Source: Inquilinus limosus DSM 16000 (GTDB lineage: Bacteria; Pseudomonadota; Alphaproteobacteria; DSM-16000; Inquilinaceae). Taken from it: 64,000 nucleotides of DNA. The stretch lies in contig NZ_AUHM01000023.1 of the NCBI RefSeq assembly GCF_000423185.1, positions 1-64,000 on the forward strand, given 5' to 3'. The notes under the pieces are model-generated. The model ran no database searches and was not told where the DNA came from. It was given only the letters and a program-made list of their open reading frames with translations. Below, in pieces: positions 24,469-34,271 of the stretch. A program made the position numbers and the translations under genes. Within the stretch, counting starts at the first letter, position 1. The number at the start of each line of letters is the position of its first letter.

Positions 24469-25923
24469 CTAGGCGCGTCCCCCCCGGGCGCGGTTGAGGA
24501 TCGTCCGCAGCGGGGCGATGAGATCCCAATTGAACAGCCGCATCGAGACCGCCGCGACGATCAGGCCGACGGCGATGCTCGCCGCCAGGCGCAGCTTTGC
24601 GTCCGACCCCTCCAGCAGGATCTGCGTGGCGACCACCGAGACGGCCATCAGCACCATCGGCAGCAGCGGCCGAACCACGGCCCGCAGCTGCTGCGTGACC
24701 GTGATGCCGCCATAGCGGGCGACCAGGGTGTAGCTCCAGGGCAGCGACACCAGGTTCCGCGACGCCCAGCCGAGGGTGACGGCGACGAGCGACATCTGCG
24801 CCGTGATCAGACCGCTCCCCAGCGTGATCACGCAGGCGGCGAAGGCGTACAGCACCAGCGCGTTCTGGCGTCCCTTGGCCCGCAGCAGGGGGCCGGCGAG
24901 CGCCCGCGACAGCAGGAAGAACCAGGTCGCGGCGAAGATCTGGACCAGCGGTGCCGCCGGCGTCCATTTGGCGCCGAAGGCCAGCGGCACCAGGTCCGGC
25001 GCGACCAGCAGCAGGCCGATGAACATCGGGCCGCCCACCGCGGTGATCAGGCCGGTCGCCGCCAGGAAGACCCGGCTCGGGTCGCGGGACGATCGTTCGA
25101 GATCGGAAAAGAACGACAGGCCGAAGCGCACGATGTTGCCCTGGATCAGGTTTCCCGCCTCTTCCACCAGGCGCTGGGCGAATTGAAAGTAGCCGAGCGC
25201 GGCGGGGCCATGAAAATAGCCGACCATGAGGGCGAAGGCGCGGGACGTGCCCTGCCACAGCAGCATCTCGAGGCTGATCGAGCCGCCGAAGGAGGAGAGC
25301 GACCGGAACTCGTGCGCGTTGAAGCGGAAGCGGGGGCGCCTCGGCATCGCCGCCCAGAGGACGGCGACCGAGAGGGCGTTGGACAGCAGCATGCCGCCGA
25401 TCATCGCCCAGGCGCCGAAGCCGGCATGGCCGAGCACGGCGATCCCCAGGACCTGTGCGACCCGGGCGAGCATCATGCGCCGGGTCAGGACGTTCGCCCG
25501 CATCTTGCGGGTCAGGATGGCGACCGGAACCGCGATGGCGGCATTCAGCAGCAGCAGCAGGCTCATGGCCATGAGCAGGGACGGCACCTGCGGATCGCTG
25601 TACAGCCAGCCCACCGGAATGGCTGCTAAGCAGCAGACGGCGACTGCGGCAACGGCGATTCCGACCAGGCCGGTGAAGGCCGTGTCGGTCACGCTCGTGT
25701 GCACCGAGCGGTGCCGCACCAGGGATTCCTGGATCCCGAAACCGGAGATGAGGCCGAGCAGGGTGACGATGCTGATCGCGATCCCGGCGCGGCCGATGTC
25801 GGCGGGGGCCAGGAACCAGCCGGCGACGAGGACCGACGCGAAGCCGGTGACGGCGTTGGACACGGCCTCTGCCGCGGCCCAGGGGGCCGCCCGCACCACG
25901 CGGGTCTCCAATCGTTTGGACAT
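24469..25923 (-). CDS. Wzx-like oligosaccharide flippase (MOP superfamily)
   Basis: The protein has 484 residues, about 12-14 membrane helices and basic loops. The N-terminal stretch AAAEAVSNAVTGFASVLVAGWFL matches the polysaccharide-transporter (PST) branch of the MOP family. It flips undecaprenyl-linked repeat units to the periplasm, where the Wzy-like protein at 30477 would polymerise them. The presence of both, plus a Wzz-like protein, points to the Wzx/Wzy pathway. Confidence 0.85.
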   Translation of the reverse strand: MSKRLETRVVRAAPWAAAEAVSNAVTGFASVLVAGWFLAPADIGRAGIAISIVTLLGLISGFGIQESLVRHRSVHTSVTDTAFTGLVGIAVAAVAVCCLAAIPVGWLYSDPQVPSLLMAMSLLLLLNAAIAVPVAILTRKMRANVLTRRMMLARVAQVLGIAVLGHAGFGAWAMIGGMLLSNALSVAVLWAAMPRRPRFRFNAHEFRSLSSFGGSISLEMLLWQGTSRAFALMVGYFHGPAALGYFQFAQRLVEEAGNLIQGNIVRFGLSFFSDLERSSRDPSRVFLAATGLITAVGGPMFIGLLLVAPDLVPLAFGAKWTPAAPLVQIFAATWFFLLSRALAGPLLRAKGRQNALVLYAFAACVITLGSGLITAQMSLVAVTLGWASRNLVSLPWSYTLVARYGGITVTQQLRAVVRPLLPMVLMAVSVVATQILLEGSDAKLRLAASIAVGLIVAAVSMRLFNWDLIAPLRTILNRARGGRA

Positions 25924-25986
25924 GGCGTGCCTAAATCGCGTCGGACAGGGCTGAGCGGCCGGAATGGTCCGTCCGCCGATCGGCGG

Positions 25987-26985
25987 TCAGTTCCCGGTGC
26001 CCTCGGACTGCTTGAGGTACCAGTTCCACGCGGTCCGGATCGACTCCTCCAGGTCGAAGCGGGGCTGGAAGCCCAGGACCGACGCGGCCAGGCCGGGATC
26101 GGCGACGAGGGTCGGCGAGTCGCCGGGGCGGGGCGGCGAGAGCCGGACCGGAACCGGGCGCCCGGTCACCCGCTCGACCGCGGCGATCACCTCGCGGACC
26201 GTGTGGCCGGTGCCGGTCCCGAGATTGAACGCCCGAGACGAACCGCCGGCGAGCAGGTAGCGCAGGGCGCGGACATGGGCGTCGGCCAGGTCGGCGACAT
26301 GGATGTAGTCGCGGACGCAGGTCCCGTCCGGCGTGGGGTAGTCGTCGCCGAGGATCTCGACATGCGGGCGGTGGCCGGCCGCCGCCATCAGCACGAGCGG
26401 GATCAGATGGGTCTCGGGATCGTGTGCCTCGCCGATCTGGCCGTCGGGATCGGCGCCGCAGGCGTTGAAGTAGCGCAGCGCGGCCCAGCGCAACCCATAG
26501 GCGGCGGCGAAGTCGGCCAGCATGCGCTCGATCATCAGCTTCGATGCGCCATAGGGGTGGATCGGGTGCTGCGGCGTGTCCTCGGCGATCGGAACGCGCT
26601 CCGGCGGGCCGTAGGTGGCACAGGTGCTGGAGAACACGACGGTGCCGATGCCGTGACCCCGTGCGGCCTCGAGCAGGCTGAGCGACCCCGAGACGTTGTT
26701 CCGATAATACAGGGCGGGCTCGGTGACCGATTCCCCGACATAGGTCAGGGCGGCGAAATGCAGGATGGCGACGGGCTTGTGGCGGGCCATGACGCGGTCC
26801 AGCGCCGGTCCGTCGCCGATATCCGCCTCCTCCAGCGGTCCCCACTGGACGAAGTCGCGATGTCCTCGTGACAGGTTGTCCACGGTGACCGGAACAAAAC
26901 CGGAAGCTGCCAAGGCCTTGCAGGCATGACTGCCGATATAGCCGGCACCGCCTGTGACCAGCACGGTGCGATTGTCGCTGTCCAT
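25987..26985 (-). CDS. galE: UDP-glucose 4-epimerase
   Basis: The protein has 332 residues from ATG 26985 (AGGA nine bases upstream); an in-frame ATG at 27021 would add 12 residues. The Rossmann motif is GGAGYIGSH, the catalytic Ser/Tyr/Lys set is in FSSTCATYG and YGASK, and the substrate-loop region reads RYFNACGADPDG. It makes UDP-galactose for polysaccharide synthesis. It is first in the leftward block of the cluster and divergent from the glycosyltransferase at 27349. Confidence 0.9.
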   Translation of the reverse strand: MDSDNRTVLVTGGAGYIGSHACKALAASGFVPVTVDNLSRGHRDFVQWGPLEEADIGDGPALDRVMARHKPVAILHFAALTYVGESVTEPALYYRNNVSGSLSLLEAARGHGIGTVVFSSTCATYGPPERVPIAEDTPQHPIHPYGASKLMIERMLADFAAAYGLRWAALRYFNACGADPDGQIGEAHDPETHLIPLVLMAAAGHRPHVEILGDDYPTPDGTCVRDYIHVADLADAHVRALRYLLAGGSSRAFNLGTGTGHTVREVIAAVERVTGRPVPVRLSPPRPGDSPTLVADPGLAASVLGFQPRFDLEESIRTAWNWYLKQSEGTGN

Positions 26986-27348
26986 GATCGGAAATCCTGC
27001 TTCGACATCCTTCTGGGACATGCCTGCCTGGCCGGTATTTCACGCCGGTTGGTCGAGAAGATGGCAGTGTCTGCCACATCCTCTTACCGACCGCAAAGCT
27101 TCCCATTCTTCCCCTCCTGAAAACGACGACATCAATCGGGTCGGGCAGAGGGCGCGGTTGATGCGTCGATCCGCACCTTCGGCGGATCACCGGCCGACCA
27201 GGGCTGTCCTGGCTGCGCCGCCCCCGCGGGCGTGGCCAAGCTTTCGCGGCCGTGATACGAGCATGGGCGCGCCGTGGGCATGCCGCCTCGCGGCGAGGGC
27301 CGGCCGGGTCGCGAGGCCGGATGGAGCGGGGATCCTCTAGAAACGCAG
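26986..27348. other. Divergent control region of the polysaccharide cluster
   Basis: This is the gap between the leftward (galE) and rightward blocks. No gene is convincing here. The short palindrome GGCAGTGTCTGCC lies near 27063-27075. Promoters for both directions must lie here but I cannot place them with confidence. Confidence 0.4.
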
Positions 27349-28317
27349 ATGATCGAAGATCGGTCGAAAGATGCCGCCTGTCCCGAGGTCGACGTGCTGG
27401 TCGCCACATACAACGGCGAGCGGTTCCTGCCTGAGCTCCTGGACTCCCTGCTGCAGCAGAGTCACGGGCGCGTGAACGTCATCATCGGGGACGACGGTTC
27501 CAAGGACCGGACGCGCGAGGTCGTCGAGCTCCATCGTCCGCGGTTCGGGCGCCTCGAATATCACGACTTCGCCGCCGAGGCGTCGCACGGGGCCTGCGTC
27601 AACTTCTCCCGTCTGATGGTCAAGGCCGGATCCGACTACGTGATGTTCTGCGACCAGGACGACGTCTGGCTGCCGACGAAGATCGAGCGGACTCTGGGGC
27701 TGATGCGGTCTGTCGAGGCCGCGCGCGGGCCGGATCTGCCGATCCTGGTGCACACCGACCTCAAGGTCGTCGATCACGACCTGGCGCCGCTGGCCGAATC
27801 GATGTGGCGGGCGCAGGGCATTGATCCGGGGCAGACATCGGTCCGCAGGCTCATCGTGGAGAACAACGTCACCGGCTGCACCGCGATGATCAATCGGGCG
27901 CTGCTGCGGCTCGTCGGCGACATCCCGCCGCAGGCGATCATGCATGACTGGTGGATCGCCGTCGCCGCGGCGTGCTTCGGGACGATCGCCCATCTGCCGG
28001 AGCAGACGATCCTGTACCGGCAGCACGGCGCCAACGCCATCGGCGCGAAGACCTGGGGCGTCGAGGCCATATGGCGACAGATGATCGATGTGCTGTCGGG
28101 CCAACAGGCCGCCGCGTCGGTGCAGAAGACGATCGACCAGGCGGGCGCGTTCCTCGGCCGCTACGGTGACCGGATGGACGATGCGACGCGCGGGCTCTTC
28201 TCGCAATATGCCGCCGTCAAATCGATGCCGAAATTGGCGAGAAAGCTGTTCCTGATCCGGAACGGGCTGGTCAAGGCCAAATGGCAGAAGTCGCTGGGCC
28301 AGATCCTGGTGACATGA
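27349..28317 (+). CDS. Glycosyltransferase family 2 (DQDD type)
   Basis: The product has 322 residues from ATG 27349. The GT-A core has VLVATYNGERFLPELL, GDDGSKDRT and the metal motif CDQDDVWLPTKI, which is characteristic of the rhamnosyl/galactosyl transferases of O-antigen clusters. HDWWIAV follows at the acceptor side. It adds one sugar of the repeat unit. First gene of the rightward block. Confidence 0.82.
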   Translation: MIEDRSKDAACPEVDVLVATYNGERFLPELLDSLLQQSHGRVNVIIGDDGSKDRTREVVELHRPRFGRLEYHDFAAEASHGACVNFSRLMVKAGSDYVMFCDQDDVWLPTKIERTLGLMRSVEAARGPDLPILVHTDLKVVDHDLAPLAESMWRAQGIDPGQTSVRRLIVENNVTGCTAMINRALLRLVGDIPPQAIMHDWWIAVAAACFGTIAHLPEQTILYRQHGANAIGAKTWGVEAIWRQMIDVLSGQQAAASVQKTIDQAGAFLGRYGDRMDDATRGLFSQYAAVKSMPKLARKLFLIRNGLVKAKWQKSLGQILVT

Positions 28318-28383
28318 CCTTCCGCACGCCGCCGGCGGTGCGGATCCTGGCAGGGCGCCGGACGCGCATTTCGAGGACGAAGG

Positions 28384-29292
28384 ATGCCCCAGGTCTCCGT
28401 CATCATTCCCACCTACAACCGCGCGGAGACGATCGAGGCGGCCGTGCGGAGCGTGCTGCAGCAGACCTTCCAGGACTTCGAGGTCCTGGTCGTCGACGAC
28501 GCGTCGACCGATGACACGGTGGCCAGGCTGTCCCGCATCGAGGACAGCCGCCTGACCGTGATCGGGGCGCCGACGAATGGCGGCGGGGCGCGCGCCCGCA
28601 ATCTCGGCCTCGAGCGGGCGACGGCGCCCCTGGTCGCCTTCCAGGACAGCGACGATTTCTGGCTTCCGACCAAGCTCGCCAGCCAGGTGGCGCTGCTGCA
28701 GCAGGGCGATGCCGGGACAGTCGCCACATTCTGCAGCTTCATCTATCTCTCCGGGCCGCGCGCGGCGGTCCTGCCGGCCGGCACCGAGATTCCGCCGGCC
28801 GAGATCGCGCGGACGCTGTTCCGGCGCAATCTGATCAGCACCCAGACGCTGCTGGCGCGGCGCTCGGAGATCGAGGCCATCGGCGGCTTCGACCCGGCGA
28901 TGCCCCGCTTCCAGGACTGGGAGCTGTGCATCCGCCTGGCGCAGCGTGGCGAGATCCGACACGATCCCACGCCGCGCGTCGTCGTCTGCGCCACCCCGAA
29001 CAGCATCTCCACCCGATACGGGGCCAGCCTCGAGGCCCGGCAGCGCATCATCGACCTCTGTCGCAGGCTCGACGCGCCGAGGGAGGCGCAGGCGGCGCAG
29101 TGCTTCACCCTGGGCACGAGGCTTCTCGCCGTCGGGCGCACGCGGGAGGCGGCGGCGGCGTTCCGGGCCGCCCGCGGGCTCGGCGGCGGCCTCAAGCCGC
29201 GCGTCGGGATCGCGCTGTCCTACCTGCCGAGCGGGCTGTTCAAGACCTTCACCGAGCCCGCCATCATCCGGAGGGACAGCGGCTTGCGCTGA
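28384..29292 (+). CDS. Glycosyltransferase family 2
   Basis: The protein has 302 residues. It shows VSVIIPTYNRAETIEAAV, VDDASTDDT, the metal motif FQDSDDFWLP, and a family 2 C-terminal helix region followed by a short Ala/Arg-rich TPR-like tail. It is 66 bases after the previous glycosyltransferase, in the same direction. Donor and linkage cannot be read from sequence. Confidence 0.82.
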   Translation: MPQVSVIIPTYNRAETIEAAVRSVLQQTFQDFEVLVVDDASTDDTVARLSRIEDSRLTVIGAPTNGGGARARNLGLERATAPLVAFQDSDDFWLPTKLASQVALLQQGDAGTVATFCSFIYLSGPRAAVLPAGTEIPPAEIARTLFRRNLISTQTLLARRSEIEAIGGFDPAMPRFQDWELCIRLAQRGEIRHDPTPRVVVCATPNSISTRYGASLEARQRIIDLCRRLDAPREAQAAQCFTLGTRLLAVGRTREAAAAFRAARGLGGGLKPRVGIALSYLPSGLFKTFTEPAIIRRDSGLR

Positions 29293-29550
29293 CGGCCGTC
29301 GGGCGACTCGGCACGGGTTGCGGACGGCAGGGGAGTTGATTGTCGCAGCCGTGGCGTTGTAGAGACGTGGGCGCTTTCGACAACATGGAATGGTTGGGAA
29401 GGTCCCGGAGCCCCCGGGGGATCGGGATACGAGAGCGAGGCTGCCTGGTACGGCACCGGAGCGCGGATCAGGACGGCGTGATCCGATGCACCTCGGCTTC
29501 CTGAAGTCGGCGTGGCGACGAAGCCAGCCAGGATCTGCTATGGAGAATCC

Positions 29551-30480
29551 ATGACGGTTGCACGTGAATTCCCCGGCCTCAGCGTTCCTGATCCCGAGGT
29601 GACGACACCCCCCGGGGCCAGAAGAGTCTCCATTTCGAAGCGGGAAGTCATCGCGGCCGCTGCTGTCGTCCTGTTAGTCTGGGTTCTGGTCGGCTTTTAT
29701 CTGGCGACAGCGATCCCACGCTATACAGCCTCGGTCGTCATCGGATCCGCGGGGCCGGACAGCAATCAAAGTTCGGCTCTGTCTTCCGCGCTGTCCGCGC
29801 TTTCCATACCGACGTCCGTGGGCCGAAGCAGCAACGCGACCGAGAAGTATCTGTACATCATCACGACCCCCAGCTTCGCGAAGCAGCTGATGGAGAAGCA
29901 CGGCTTTGAGAAGCTGATTTTCAGGGATCGTTGGGATGGCAGCCAATGGACTGCGCCTCGCGGCCTCACGAACACGCTCTCGATCGCTCTGAGGGAGCTC
30001 TTCGGCTACCAGCCATGGGCCCCGCCCGATGAGGTCGACGTGGCCAATTACCTGTCCAACAACCTGCTGCTGGAGGAGGACAACGACAGCGGGTTTGTGA
30101 AGATCTCCTTTGACAACGCCAACCGGGATCTCGCGGCCAGGGTCCTGGACATCGTCACGACGGAAGGCGATGCGTATCTCAAGGAGGTGAACGAGGGGCT
30201 TTATCTGTCCCAGCTCGACTTCGTGACCAAAAAGATCGCCGAGACCAGCAATCTCGAGGTGATCAACGCGCTCCGCGCCTATCTCGTGAACGTCGTGCTC
30301 AGCAAGACTCTGCTGAGCGACAGCAACAGCTATGCCATCCGCACCTGGGGCGGCGTCAGCGTGACCAGCCTGCCGACCAAGCCGCCGGTGGTGATGGCGT
30401 TCCTTCTCGGTTTCGTGCTCGGCCCGATCCTGGCTGTGTCGCTGATATTCTTCGGGCGCTGGATCCGCCCGAAGGCATGA
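29551..30480 (+). CDS. Wzz-like polysaccharide chain-length determinant
   Basis: The protein has 309 residues from ATG 29551, behind GGAGA; the in-frame GTG at 29512 is less likely. One membrane helix lies near residues 33-54 and a second near 278-302, with a helical periplasmic domain between, the layout of Wzz (PCP) proteins. No tyrosine-kinase domain follows, as for O-antigen regulators rather than capsule Wzc. It would set the chain length of the Wzy product. Its last codons overlap the wzy-like gene by 4 bases (ATGA). Confidence 0.75.
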   Translation: MTVAREFPGLSVPDPEVTTPPGARRVSISKREVIAAAAVVLLVWVLVGFYLATAIPRYTASVVIGSAGPDSNQSSALSSALSALSIPTSVGRSSNATEKYLYIITTPSFAKQLMEKHGFEKLIFRDRWDGSQWTAPRGLTNTLSIALRELFGYQPWAPPDEVDVANYLSNNLLLEEDNDSGFVKISFDNANRDLAARVLDIVTTEGDAYLKEVNEGLYLSQLDFVTKKIAETSNLEVINALRAYLVNVVLSKTLLSDSNSYAIRTWGGVSVTSLPTKPPVVMAFLLGFVLGPILAVSLIFFGRWIRPKA

Positions 30481-31775
30481 CCCGGACCAGCTCGGCGATG
30501 GGGAGCGATGCGGGCCGATCCATCGGCGAGGGGCCTGCGCTCGGGCCGGCCGACCTTGCGGCGTTCAAGATCGCCGTGATGCTGCTGTTCGTGGCCGTCA
30601 TCCTCGGGATCGGCAGCTCGATCGCGATTCTGGCCCTGCAGGTGCTGCTCCTGCTGGTGCTTCTCGCCTTCGTTGTGAAGGACGCGATCGCCCGGCGCTT
30701 TGCCGTGGATCCGACCTTCGGTGCCCTGGGGCTGATTTTGCTGATCGTCGGCTACGCCATCGTTGCGGCGTTCATCTCCTATTCTGATGCGAGCTATTCG
30801 ACGTCTATCCAGATAAAATTCCTGCTCACTTTTCTTTCGACTCTCTTCATTGTCTGGATTTTGTATTATTCAATTATAAACGGGTTGATTTCTCCGGAAG
30901 CCATTCTGAAATGCGCCATATACGCTTTTGTCATATATAGCGTCGGCAAGATTGCTATCAATATCTTTATTGTTATGCAGCTGCTTCAGCAAGATGAGCT
31001 GAGATCCATTATTAGAAATAGTTTGGGGGCGGCCTTTATTAGTACAAGTCTGTTTTTTGGATTGATTCGAATAAATCTGCCTCCGGACTTTGGAATGCCG
31101 ATAGTTATTTTCTGTCTCGTGACGTCGAGACGGCTGGGGATCTCGATCTCCGGCAAGGCGAAGGCATTCTACATCTTCGTGCTGCTGTCGGCCATGCTGA
31201 TCGCGTATTCGCGCTACCTCTGGGGGGTTGCGTTCTGCGCGACTCTCTTTGCGACCCTGGTCATGGGAAGAAAGCATCTGCTGGTCTTCACCGTGCTGCT
31301 GCTGGGGGTTTCCGGATTCGCACTGACGACCGAGGAGGTCCGCACCGCGATCGAGAACAGATTCTCGTCTTATGCGGTCGACGCGTCGGATGAGCTTCGC
31401 GATACTCAGATGAAGGCTTTGCTGGATTCGATAGACGCTCAGCCCTTTTTTGGAAAGGGGCTGGCGACTTATGTTCCCTATCTTATTAGATCGAAGAGTT
31501 CTCCATACAGCTATGAGCTTCAAATATTGGCGACGATGATGCAGCTAGGCATCATTGGCGTAATTCCGATTCTAATTTTCCTCGCATCATTTGTGTCTAC
31601 GATTAGGACGAGGAATATTTTCGTGTATTCGATGATCTGTGTAATGTATGCATTCTGGATTTTAGCAGGGTTTACCAACCCGTCTTTGATCGGGCGGGCT
31701 GCGGCGATCGTATTCGTCATGTTCGTGTGCGTCGGGCTGCTGTCGCCGCGGCTGGAGCGACAAGCGGGGGCGTGA
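30477..31775 (+). CDS. Wzy-like O-antigen polymerase/ligase family membrane protein
   Basis: The protein has 432 residues, about 10-12 membrane helices and a large periplasmic loop, as in O-antigen polymerases. Members share little sequence, so assignment rests on topology and context beside the Wzz-like gene. The first and last parts have the GC-rich composition of the neighbours, but about 30,800-31,120 and 31,440-31,680 are strikingly AT-rich (ATT, TTT and AAA codons). This points to transfer from a lower-GC source or to relaxed codon use in a fast-evolving gene. Confidence 0.7.
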   Translation: MTRTSSAMGSDAGRSIGEGPALGPADLAAFKIAVMLLFVAVILGIGSSIAILALQVLLLLVLLAFVVKDAIARRFAVDPTFGALGLILLIVGYAIVAAFISYSDASYSTSIQIKFLLTFLSTLFIVWILYYSIINGLISPEAILKCAIYAFVIYSVGKIAINIFIVMQLLQQDELRSIIRNSLGAAFISTSLFFGLIRINLPPDFGMPIVIFCLVTSRRLGISISGKAKAFYIFVLLSAMLIAYSRYLWGVAFCATLFATLVMGRKHLLVFTVLLLGVSGFALTTEEVRTAIENRFSSYAVDASDELRDTQMKALLDSIDAQPFFGKGLATYVPYLIRSKSSPYSYELQILATMMQLGIIGVIPILIFLASFVSTIRTRNIFVYSMICVMYAFWILAGFTNPSLIGRAAAIVFVMFVCVGLLSPRLERQAGA

Positions 31776-32012
31776 CGGAGCGGCTGGGGTAAGCGGTGGC
31801 TGCGGCCTGGCGCCCCGGCGGCCGGTCGCCCATCCTGCGCTGTCTGCGCCGGGTGCCGGAGAATGGGTGCCGGCGAATGGACGGCGAGGAGCTCGGTCGT
31901 CCTCGCAGCTTGACCGGACCCGTCTGAACCGGCAGTTATGGAGTCGGAAGCATCCTGTTTGATCCGTTTCATGGGGAGTATTCGCAGACCCCTTACCCAA
32001 GAGGGCTGGTCG

Positions 32013-32906
32013 ATGAACTTCAAGCAAACGATCAAAAACACCGTCCCGGCGCCGATTTTTTCCATCATCAGGGACGTTCCGTGGGCAGTCCGTGATCTGT
32101 TCGATCGCAGTGATCAAAATGAACTGATGCCGCCGCTGCGACTGATGCGAGACGGGCCGAGGGGGCGGAAGATCTGGTCGCAAGCCGGAGAAGAGGTCGT
32201 TCGCTTCTACCGCGACGTGCTGCGGCTCGACAGAAGCTCCATCATGCTGGACATCGGCAGCGGTATCGGACGGCGGACGATCCCGTTGCTGTCCTATCTC
32301 GACGACAGGGCGCGTTACGTCGGCCTCGACATCGATCCGGATCAGGTCCGCTGGTGCAGCCGCAACATTACACCGCGCAACTTCCGCTTCAGTTTCATCC
32401 ATATCGATGTCTTCAATAAGTTCTACAACCACTCCGGCGCCATTCCCGCGTCGAAGCTCGTTCTCCCTTTCCCGGACAATTCCTTCGACGTCGTCTCATT
32501 GTGGTCGGTCTTCACCCACATGTATCCGGACGACGTGGCGCACTATCTTGCCGAGATCGGCCGCGTGCTGCGCCCCGGAGGCCGGCTGGTCGCGTCCTAT
32601 TTCCTGATGAACGACGACACGAAGGCCGGTCTGAAGAACGGGACGATCAATCGCATCATGTATCCGGGTGACCGCTACTGGACCACCAATCCGAACATGC
32701 CCGAGGACATGATTGCGCTGGACGAGGCTTGGCTGCGCGGCGCTTACGCCGATGCAGGTTTGGCCGGCGTCGAATCCGTCCTTCGCGGTCGGTGGGCCGG
32801 TGCTGAGGTCGATCCGGCTCTGTTCGGTCTCAACTGGCAGGATATTGTCGTGGCGCAGGCTGCAGACCCGGCACACCCGCCTGCCTCGTCCGGAGGTGTG
32901 GCTTAG
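32013..32906 (+). CDS. Class I SAM-dependent methyltransferase
   Basis: The product has 297 residues from ATG 32013, behind GAGGG; ATGs upstream lack a ribosome site. The SAM-binding motif is MLDIGSGIGRR, then GLDIDPDQV, and motif IV is near FPDNSFDVVSLWSVFTHM. A methyltransferase of this kind in a polysaccharide cluster may methylate a terminal sugar and cap the chain, as in other O-antigens; the substrate is not shown by the sequence. Confidence 0.75.
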   Translation: MNFKQTIKNTVPAPIFSIIRDVPWAVRDLFDRSDQNELMPPLRLMRDGPRGRKIWSQAGEEVVRFYRDVLRLDRSSIMLDIGSGIGRRTIPLLSYLDDRARYVGLDIDPDQVRWCSRNITPRNFRFSFIHIDVFNKFYNHSGAIPASKLVLPFPDNSFDVVSLWSVFTHMYPDDVAHYLAEIGRVLRPGGRLVASYFLMNDDTKAGLKNGTINRIMYPGDRYWTTNPNMPEDMIALDEAWLRGAYADAGLAGVESVLRGRWAGAEVDPALFGLNWQDIVVAQAADPAHPPASSGGVA

Positions 32907-33097
32907 GGGCCGTCTCGAAAGGCCGAGTGCTCCGCGTCATCCTGCTGCTCTGACATCGCAGCCCCGGCCGGCTATGATCCGGACGGGTGATGGGCGCTCG
33001 TCGGGGCTCCAACGTGGCCTCGACAGTTTCTTCGATCGCAAGGCCCTCCGCCACTCAGCCCTCTTGGGGGGCGGCTCTCGGAGACAAGGAGGAGTAT

Positions 33098-34144
33098 ATG
33101 GCCTGGGGTAAGCTGTCACTGGCATGCTGTTCGGCTCTGATATGGGCTTTGAGCGGAAGTGCTTCGGCTCAAACTCTTCGGCAGTGCGCAGACGGCTTCG
33201 AGGCCTCCGTCTGCGGAGATGGCACGATACAGGCCGACGTCTTTGGCTCGCCCCTGGAGATCAGGACGTCGACGCGGATGGGTGGCGCGATCGAATCGCT
33301 CACGTGGAACGGCAAGGAGTTCATCAACAGCTCGGATCATGGCCGCTTGATGCAGTCGGCCTCGAGCTTCAACAAGCTGGGCGAGTGCTACAATCCCACC
33401 GAGGCCGGCTCGACATATGACAAGCGCGGGAAGTCGAGCAGTCAGCTGATCGAGTTCTCCGCTCAGGGAAACCGGCTGACGAGCACCAACCGCCCGGCCT
33501 ATTGGAGAAACTGTCTGCGCGACAAGGGTGACAGGGTTGCCGCCACCCGTACCGACTCATCCGTTCTCCAATTGCTTCAAAGCGTCGGCGGCAAGCAGGA
33601 GCTTTCAAAGGCTTCAGACCACACGTTCTCGAAGGATGTCACGATAGGGTTTGAAGGGCATCCCAATATCATCGTTTATAAAGTGACGTTCCGGATTCCC
33701 GATTCCTTTCCCTTTACCGATGCCGTCTTCGAGCCGTTGACGGCTTACATGCCCACCAGCACGGTCTCCGAATTCTTCAGGTACGCACCCCTCGGCAAGG
33801 GGGCCTGCTCCTGGCCGGAGATGTGCCGCTTGCCGGACGCGCCGAAAGGATATACCCAACGCCTCCCCCTGATTCTGTCCTCGTCGGACGGCAAGTATGC
33901 GATGGGCATCTACTCGCCGGATGTCATCTCCACCACCGACGCTGCCCGCGCCCGGGAAAATTTCTACAACTTCTTTTACAACTCCGACGGACGGGCCAGC
34001 TCCGTCGTCAAGTGGAATGTCACGGCTGTCAGGAAAGATCTATCGTCTAGAGAATATTCATTCACAGAATACGTGGTCATTGGTTCGAAGGAGCAGGTGA
34101 AGGAGGGTATAGACTTCCTCTACACACATTTTCGCGAAAGATAG
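33098..34144 (+). CDS. Secreted protein of unknown function in the polysaccharide cluster
   Basis: The protein has 348 residues from ATG 33098, behind AAGGAGGAG. A signal peptide of about 24 residues ends at SASA|Q, so it is periplasmic or secreted. The mature part starts with a small Cys-containing segment (CADG...VCGDG) and a beta-rich region with TRMGGAIESLTWNGKEF and NSSDHGR. The GAI-SLTWNG pattern recalls galactose-mutarotase-like sugar-binding folds; this is a guess. It lies between the methyltransferase and the rfb genes and may modify or bind the glycan outside the cell. Confidence 0.6.
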   Translation: MAWGKLSLACCSALIWALSGSASAQTLRQCADGFEASVCGDGTIQADVFGSPLEIRTSTRMGGAIESLTWNGKEFINSSDHGRLMQSASSFNKLGECYNPTEAGSTYDKRGKSSSQLIEFSAQGNRLTSTNRPAYWRNCLRDKGDRVAATRTDSSVLQLLQSVGGKQELSKASDHTFSKDVTIGFEGHPNIIVYKVTFRIPDSFPFTDAVFEPLTAYMPTSTVSEFFRYAPLGKGACSWPEMCRLPDAPKGYTQRLPLILSSSDGKYAMGIYSPDVISTTDAARARENFYNFFYNSDGRASSVVKWNVTAVRKDLSSREYSFTEYVVIGSKEQVKEGIDFLYTHFRER

Positions 34145-34271
34145 CGCTCGTCGGAGCGGCCGCGAAGAGACAGGGCGATCGGTTCAGGAAGGGCTGCCGC
34201 GTCCTCAGGCTCTGGGGAGTCGACAGGTGGGGGATGGGGCGATAGGGTGGCGCGCCTTTGGACGTCCGGTG

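Noticed and set aside
34146-34260. Alternative GTG start at 34227 for rfbC
   Set aside because: The extra residues have no similarity to RmlC and the ATG at 34272 gives the family's normal length.
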